NCBI GenBank assembly: GCA_045637775.1
Contig: JAZUAC010000053.1
Location: 1 to 44,784 of the forward strand
Direction of reading: 5' to 3'
Origin: UMGS172 sp045637775
GTDB lineage: Bacteria; Bacillota; Clostridia; Oscillospirales; Acutalibacteraceae
DNA: 44,784 bases
Part shown: positions 41,473-44,784 of the stretch, in pieces
Numbering within the stretch: the stretch's first letter is position 1
How the letters are laid out: every line of letters starts with the position of its first letter
Program-made: the position numbers and the translations under genes
Notes under the pieces: generated by a model
The model's input: only the letters and a program-made list of their open reading frames with translations
Databases searched by the model: none
Told to the model about the DNA's origin: nothing

Positions 41473-42198
41473 TCAATCGGCAAGTAAGGGAGCAACCTTC
41501 TCGGGGAAATCGAGATAGTTGTCAATGGTCAGGTAATTGAAATCTGACTTATATACCGACTCATCGTTGCCGCCGAGACCGTAGTCGTCACCGATATAGA
41601 CTACCTCGTCGTGACTATAACCGTGCTCCTTGCAATAGGTATCCAATGCATGGAACTTATCGTACGGCTTGGGTGCCATATCGAAGGAAGAAGAGCCGCC
41701 GACAAATACGCAGTAATCGGAGAAGGTTTCAACAACCTCGTCGTATATCTTACGGCGCTTTACACGGTCGGGGTCAAAGGACAATTTATCTTCCTGCTTG
41801 GCTTTGGTGCCGAGAATAGCGAAGGTGACGCAACCCGAAGGATGGAACTCAACCGACTCACCTGCATACTCGGTAAAGCCATACTTTTCACGAAGGAAAT
41901 TAACCTTTTCGTTAATCTTGTCCTTATCGCAATCGAGGGTAATATCTCTCACAATGTCCATAGACTTGGTTTCGGCGTTATAAACACCGTACTGCAAGCC
42001 GTAGTTACCGATAATGTCAATAGGGAACTGCTCAAGCTGGTTGAAAATTCTCATAACCTGACCTGCGCCTGCCATAAGCAGTTTGTATTTCTTGGAAAGC
42101 TTCAAGAGAACCTCTCTATGCTCTTGGCTCAACGGAGTTTTGTGTTGGGTCAGGGTGCCGTCAAGATCCATTGCAATAACTTTAACATTCTTATACAT
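41473..42198 (-). CDS. HAD-IIB phosphatase resembling eukaryote-type phosphomannomutase
   Basis: 241 residues. HAD motif I is MDLDGTLT (Asp11, Asp13); the cap region has IIGNYGLQYG, followed by FVGGSSSFDMAPKPYDK and VYIGDDYGLGGND, which parallel the corresponding PMM motifs. Whether it is a mutase or a plain sugar-phosphate phosphatase cannot be decided. Start at ATG 42198, nine bases after AGGAG; an upstream TTG in the same frame is too close to that site. It begins one base after the stop of the AraM-like gene, mirroring the phosphatase/AraM pairing of the Bacillus arabinose operon. Confidence 0.85.
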   Translation of the reverse strand: MYKNVKVIAMDLDGTLTQHKTPLSQEHREVLLKLSKKYKLLMAGAGQVMRIFNQLEQFPIDIIGNYGLQYGVYNAETKSMDIVRDITLDCDKDKINEKVNFLREKYGFTEYAGESVEFHPSGCVTFAILGTKAKQEDKLSFDPDRVKRRKIYDEVVETFSDYCVFVGGSSSFDMAPKPYDKFHALDTYCKEHGYSHDEVVYIGDDYGLGGNDESVYKSDFNYLTIDNYLDFPEKVAPLLAD

Positions 42199-42199
42199 T

Positions 42200-43459
42200 T
42201 CAGTCAACTCCTAAATAATAGTCATAATACAACCAAAGTACCGTATAACGGTCTTTTAAATCCTTTGCATAAAGCGTAGCGTCGTTTATTTTTTGTTCAT
42301 CGTAAAGTGAGTAAAATTCTTTGATATCGAGTCCAACCTTAGATAGCATTTGCTTGATTTCGTCTGCGGTCGGAACCTCGGATAATGCATTCTTTATCTC
42401 AGATTCCTTTTCAATATATGTTGCTGAAAGGTCTTTTTTATAAAAACCGACCTTTTCCTGCAATTCGATACATCCGTCGGCAACCGATTTATAAATCTCG
42501 GTCATTTTCTTTCGGTAATCTGTGGCTGACAGACGATAAATCTTATTGCCGAAAGGCATCGACAACAGCTTTTCGCGAATCTGACTTGTTATAACGGTTG
42601 AATATCCGACGTCAATTCCGTGCGGGGAATACTCTTCATTATTGACGATGCCTGTTATTTCAAAGAAATGTGAAAAATGATGCTCACTGCCCGATGCAGG
42701 TCTTGACGACCCTGCAAAGCTCATCATAATACCGATTACAACCAAGGCTTCCATCAAGGCTTTAACGCTGTTTTCGTCACGCTTCAAAATACCATCTGCT
42801 AAATTGAGTGTAGCAGTTATTTGATCGTAGGTGGTGTTGTAGATATAATCGCAGAAGTATTCACCGTTTATAATGTGGCTCAATTTCCAGTCGTTAAGGG
42901 CTGAAAACTTTCCGATTATATCACCGTAACCCGCCTTGATCATATCGATGGGAGCGTTTTTCAAAACATCAACATCACCGATAATGGCTATAGGCAATCC
43001 TGCGGCTTTTGTTACCTTCATACCGCCTAAAATCATTGCTGCACCGTCAGAAGCATAGCCGTCCATCGAGGGTGCTGTTGTAACTATTATATAAGGTATA
43101 TTGTTATAGAAAGAAACATATTTACACAGGTCTTGAATAACACCCGAGCCTACACCGATTATTATTTCGGCGTTGCCAAGATTTTTAGTGGCCGTATCGA
43201 TTGCGTCTTCGTTTGGAACAAGAATTTCTTTGCCGAAAATCACTGTTTCAACCGATTTGCCGTTCAAGGCATTTAAAGTAGGCTTGCCTGCAGCCGAGAA
43301 GGTATTTTCATCTGCAACAAGCAAAATATTGCTGTAGCCTTGGCAAATTTCACCAAGACGGTTTATTGCACCGTTTTCAACATACACATATTTAATGTTG
43401 CAGTTGTGATGCTTTCCGCATTGACATTGAACACCTTTAAGTAAATTGTTAATATTCAT
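42200..43459 (-). CDS. sn-Glycerol-1-phosphate dehydrogenase-like protein (AraM/EgsA family)
   Basis: 419 residues, iron-containing alcohol dehydrogenase superfamily. Signature stretches are GVGSGVIQDLCKYVSF, TAPSMDGYASDGAAM, GYGDIIGKFSALNDW (metal Asp) and SEHHFSHFFE (metal His residues). Family members reduce dihydroxyacetone phosphate to glycerol-1-phosphate with NAD(P)H. A Cys/His-rich N-terminal segment (CQCGKHHNC, about 12-20) precedes the core and could bind a metal. First gene of the long operon; ATG follows AGAGG, promoter at 43495-43523. Confidence 0.88.
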   Translation of the reverse strand: MNINNLLKGVQCQCGKHHNCNIKYVYVENGAINRLGEICQGYSNILLVADENTFSAAGKPTLNALNGKSVETVIFGKEILVPNEDAIDTATKNLGNAEIIIGVGSGVIQDLCKYVSFYNNIPYIIVTTAPSMDGYASDGAAMILGGMKVTKAAGLPIAIIGDVDVLKNAPIDMIKAGYGDIIGKFSALNDWKLSHIINGEYFCDYIYNTTYDQITATLNLADGILKRDENSVKALMEALVVIGIMMSFAGSSRPASGSEHHFSHFFEITGIVNNEEYSPHGIDVGYSTVITSQIREKLLSMPFGNKIYRLSATDYRKKMTEIYKSVADGCIELQEKVGFYKKDLSATYIEKESEIKNALSEVPTADEIKQMLSKVGLDIKEFYSLYDEQKINDATLYAKDLKDRYTVLWLYYDYYLGVD

Positions 43460-43494
43460 CGAAAAACCTCTTTACATTTTTGGCTTATAGAAGT

Positions 43495-43523
43495 ATAATA
43501 AATTATCAGTCACAAACAGTCAA
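43495..43523 (-). promoter_or_regulatory. Promoter of the nine-gene catabolic operon
   Basis: Minus strand TTGACT (43518-43523), 17 bases, TATTAT (43495-43500), about 30 bases before the first gene. TTGCAAA occurs just upstream (43528-43534, within the palindrome TTTGCAAA) and again at 43571-43577, possible sites for the divergent DeoR regulator. Confidence 0.65.
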
Positions 43524-43610
43524 CAATTTGCAAACAAAATGCACATAAATTGAAAACCGACTATTATTTATTGCAAAGTCGTTCAAAATCAATCAAAACA
43601 GAGGTATAGT

Positions 43611-44363
43611 ATGCACAACAAAGAGCGTGAACAAGAGATACTCAGCATTTTGAAAACGGTAAACGGATTTGTTTCAACAAAGCAGCTTTGTGATATGCTG
43701 TTTGCCAGCGAATCGAGTATCCGCAGAGATTTAAAGGAATTGGAAGAACGAAATCTTGTAAAACGCAGCTACGGCGGTGTTTTGCCTGCGACCAATTTTT
43801 CAAACATCATTTCCTTTAACCACCGTACTAAGCAAAACATCGACGAAAAACGCGAAATTGCAAAAAAAGCGGCAACCATGATAAAAGAGGGTCAGATTAT
43901 TTTTCTTGACCAATCTTCAACTGCATTTTATTTGGCAAATGAACTTGTTAACCGAAATGGGCTTACGGTGGTAACCAACAATATCGAAATAATGATGCTT
44001 TTATCCAATTCAAAAGTAAAGGTTGTGTCATCGGGTGGCTTTTTGAGTCACGAAAACCGAAACTGTCTTATTGGCGGTGATGCTTTAAAGACGTTTGAAA
44101 ATGTTTTTGCCGATATTTCCTTCTTTTCGGTTAAAGGTGTTTTGGCTGACGGAACCGTCACAGATTGCGAACGCGAGGAAATATTGGTTCGCAGAGCAAT
44201 GATAGACAACTCTGAAACCAAAGTGCTTTTGTGTGATAGCTCCAAGTTTGGTTTTAAAGCAGGCTTCAAACAATGCGAGCTTTCGGAAATAGATTATATA
44301 ATTAGCGAGAATAACAGCACTGAATACTTTAAAGATACAAAAGGACGCTTTAAGATTCTGTAA
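43611..44363 (+). CDS. DeoR-family transcriptional regulator
   Basis: 250 residues. N-terminal DeoR helix-turn-helix (about 5-58; TKQLCDMLFASESSIRRDLKEL, ending in the family box VKRSYGGVLP) and a C-terminal sugar-phosphate sensor domain (about 75-235) with LDQSSTAFYLANEL, TVVTNNIEI and CDSSKFG. These proteins usually repress sugar operons and release DNA on binding a phosphorylated sugar. It is divergent from the operon with 151 bases between, so it very probably controls it. ATG at 43611 follows AGAGGTATAGT. Confidence 0.9.
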   Translation: MHNKEREQEILSILKTVNGFVSTKQLCDMLFASESSIRRDLKELEERNLVKRSYGGVLPATNFSNIISFNHRTKQNIDEKREIAKKAATMIKEGQIIFLDQSSTAFYLANELVNRNGLTVVTNNIEIMMLLSNSKVKVVSSGGFLSHENRNCLIGGDALKTFENVFADISFFSVKGVLADGTVTDCEREEILVRRAMIDNSETKVLLCDSSKFGFKAGFKQCELSEIDYIISENNSTEYFKDTKGRFKIL

Positions 44364-44440
44364 AAAAAGCCAAATACAGTAAAGAAAATGTCGAAAAAAT
44401 TATAACACTGTTAAAATTTAAACAATTTTCGTTTTAGGTA

Positions 44441-44469
44441 TTGAGTTTTTGATGAAAACAGTATATAAT
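44441..44469 (+). promoter_or_regulatory. Promoter of the right-edge gene
   Basis: TTGAGT (44441-44446), 17 bases, TATAAT (44464-44469), about 35 bases before the ATG at 44504. Confidence 0.7.
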
Positions 44470-44503
44470 TGATAAGGTTAAACCACGAAAGGAGTTTTAA
44501 GTT

Positions 44504-44784
44504 ATGGATTATTCACTCGAAGTTCAGCACATGTGTCCTTTAACCAAAGGACCCCATCACGGTCCCGCACCTATTCCCGAAGAGGGTAAATGGGTTCAGG
44601 CCAAAGAAGTAAAAGACATTTCCGCTTACACTCACGGTGTTGGCTGGTGTGCACCTCAGCAGGGTGCTTGCAAGCTTTCGCTCAATGTTAAGGAAGGTAT
44701 CATTGAGGAAGCCCTCGTTGAGACCATCGGTTGCTCGGGTATGACTCACTCTGCAGCTATGGCAGCAGAAATTCTCCCCGGTAA
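44504..44784 (+). CDS. Iron-sulfur cluster assembly scaffold-like protein, 5' part only
   Basis: The first 93 codons are in the window; the frame is open to the edge. Translation begins MDYSLEVQHMCPLTKG and continues with THGVGWCAPQQGACK and TIGCSGMTHSAAMAAE, which I recognise as the NifU/IscU-like scaffold protein usually followed in Clostridia by a GGGtGRT-type protein. Three cysteines (in HMC, GWC and QGAC), plus IGCSG, are possible metal ligands. ATG at 44504 follows GAAAGGAG. It has its own promoter and is not part of the DeoR unit. Confidence 0.8.
   Translation, partial: MDYSLEVQHMCPLTKGPHHGPAPIPEEGKWVQAKEVKDISAYTHGVGWCAPQQGACKLSLNVKEGIIEEALVETIGCSGMTHSAAMAAEILPG

Overview
The window looks like chromosome from an anaerobic, gut- or rumen-type Clostridia (Oscillospiraceae/Ruminococcaceae-like). 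This is inferred from a paired GlgC/GlgD glycogen locus, a dockerin-bearing BspA-type leucine-rich-repeat protein, a surface protein with InlB-type repeats, an oxygen-sensitive-looking IlvD-type dehydratase, 17-bp-spaced TTGNNN/TANNNT promoters, GTG and TTG starts, and short dispersed intergenic palindromes. No phage, transposase, CRISPR array or rRNA was seen.

Layout. 1-7.1 kb: mtaB (tRNA ms2t6A modification), then a minus-strand glycogen operon glgB-glgC-glgD-glgA. 7.5-7.9 kb: two tandem serine tRNAs (UGA, GCU) with promoter and terminator, followed by a patch of short hairpins. 8.2-16.5 kb: a CLC-type anion transporter, a large LRR lipoprotein, an aldo/keto reductase, an AI-2E-family permease, ksgA, and three small minus-strand genes of unknown role. 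16.6-18.5 kb: a YfcE-like phosphoesterase and a TrkH/KtrB K+ transporter. 18.6-23.2 kb: an FMN-binding lipoprotein, the dockerin-LRR protein, then ApbE divergent from a NusG-domain-II protein and a Gx-type membrane protein; together these resemble parts of a flavin-based extracytosolic electron-transfer system. 23.2-25.2 kb: nadA-mnmA. 25.6-29.3 kb: a 1238-residue surface protein with strikingly biased codons.

29.3-44.4 kb is a catabolic island. An AraC regulator faces a Gfo/Idh/MocA oxidoreductase and a TIM-barrel sugar isomerase/epimerase. Opposite them is a nine-gene minus-strand operon running from about 43.5 kb to 32.2 kb: AraM-like glycerol-1-phosphate dehydrogenase, PMM-like HAD phosphatase, metallo-beta-lactamase hydrolase, SDR dehydrogenase, FAD flavoprotein, IlvD/Edd dehydratase, DUF1116 protein, aldose-1-epimerase-like protein, and a glycosidase-like protein. 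A DeoR regulator is divergent from its promoter. I read this as a candidate oxidative, kinase-free sugar or sugar-acid pathway whose substrate cannot be read from the sequence. The right edge cuts the start of an iron-sulfur scaffold-like gene.

Start sites were chosen from ribosome-binding sites and promoters, so several coding regions are shorter than the longest open frame.
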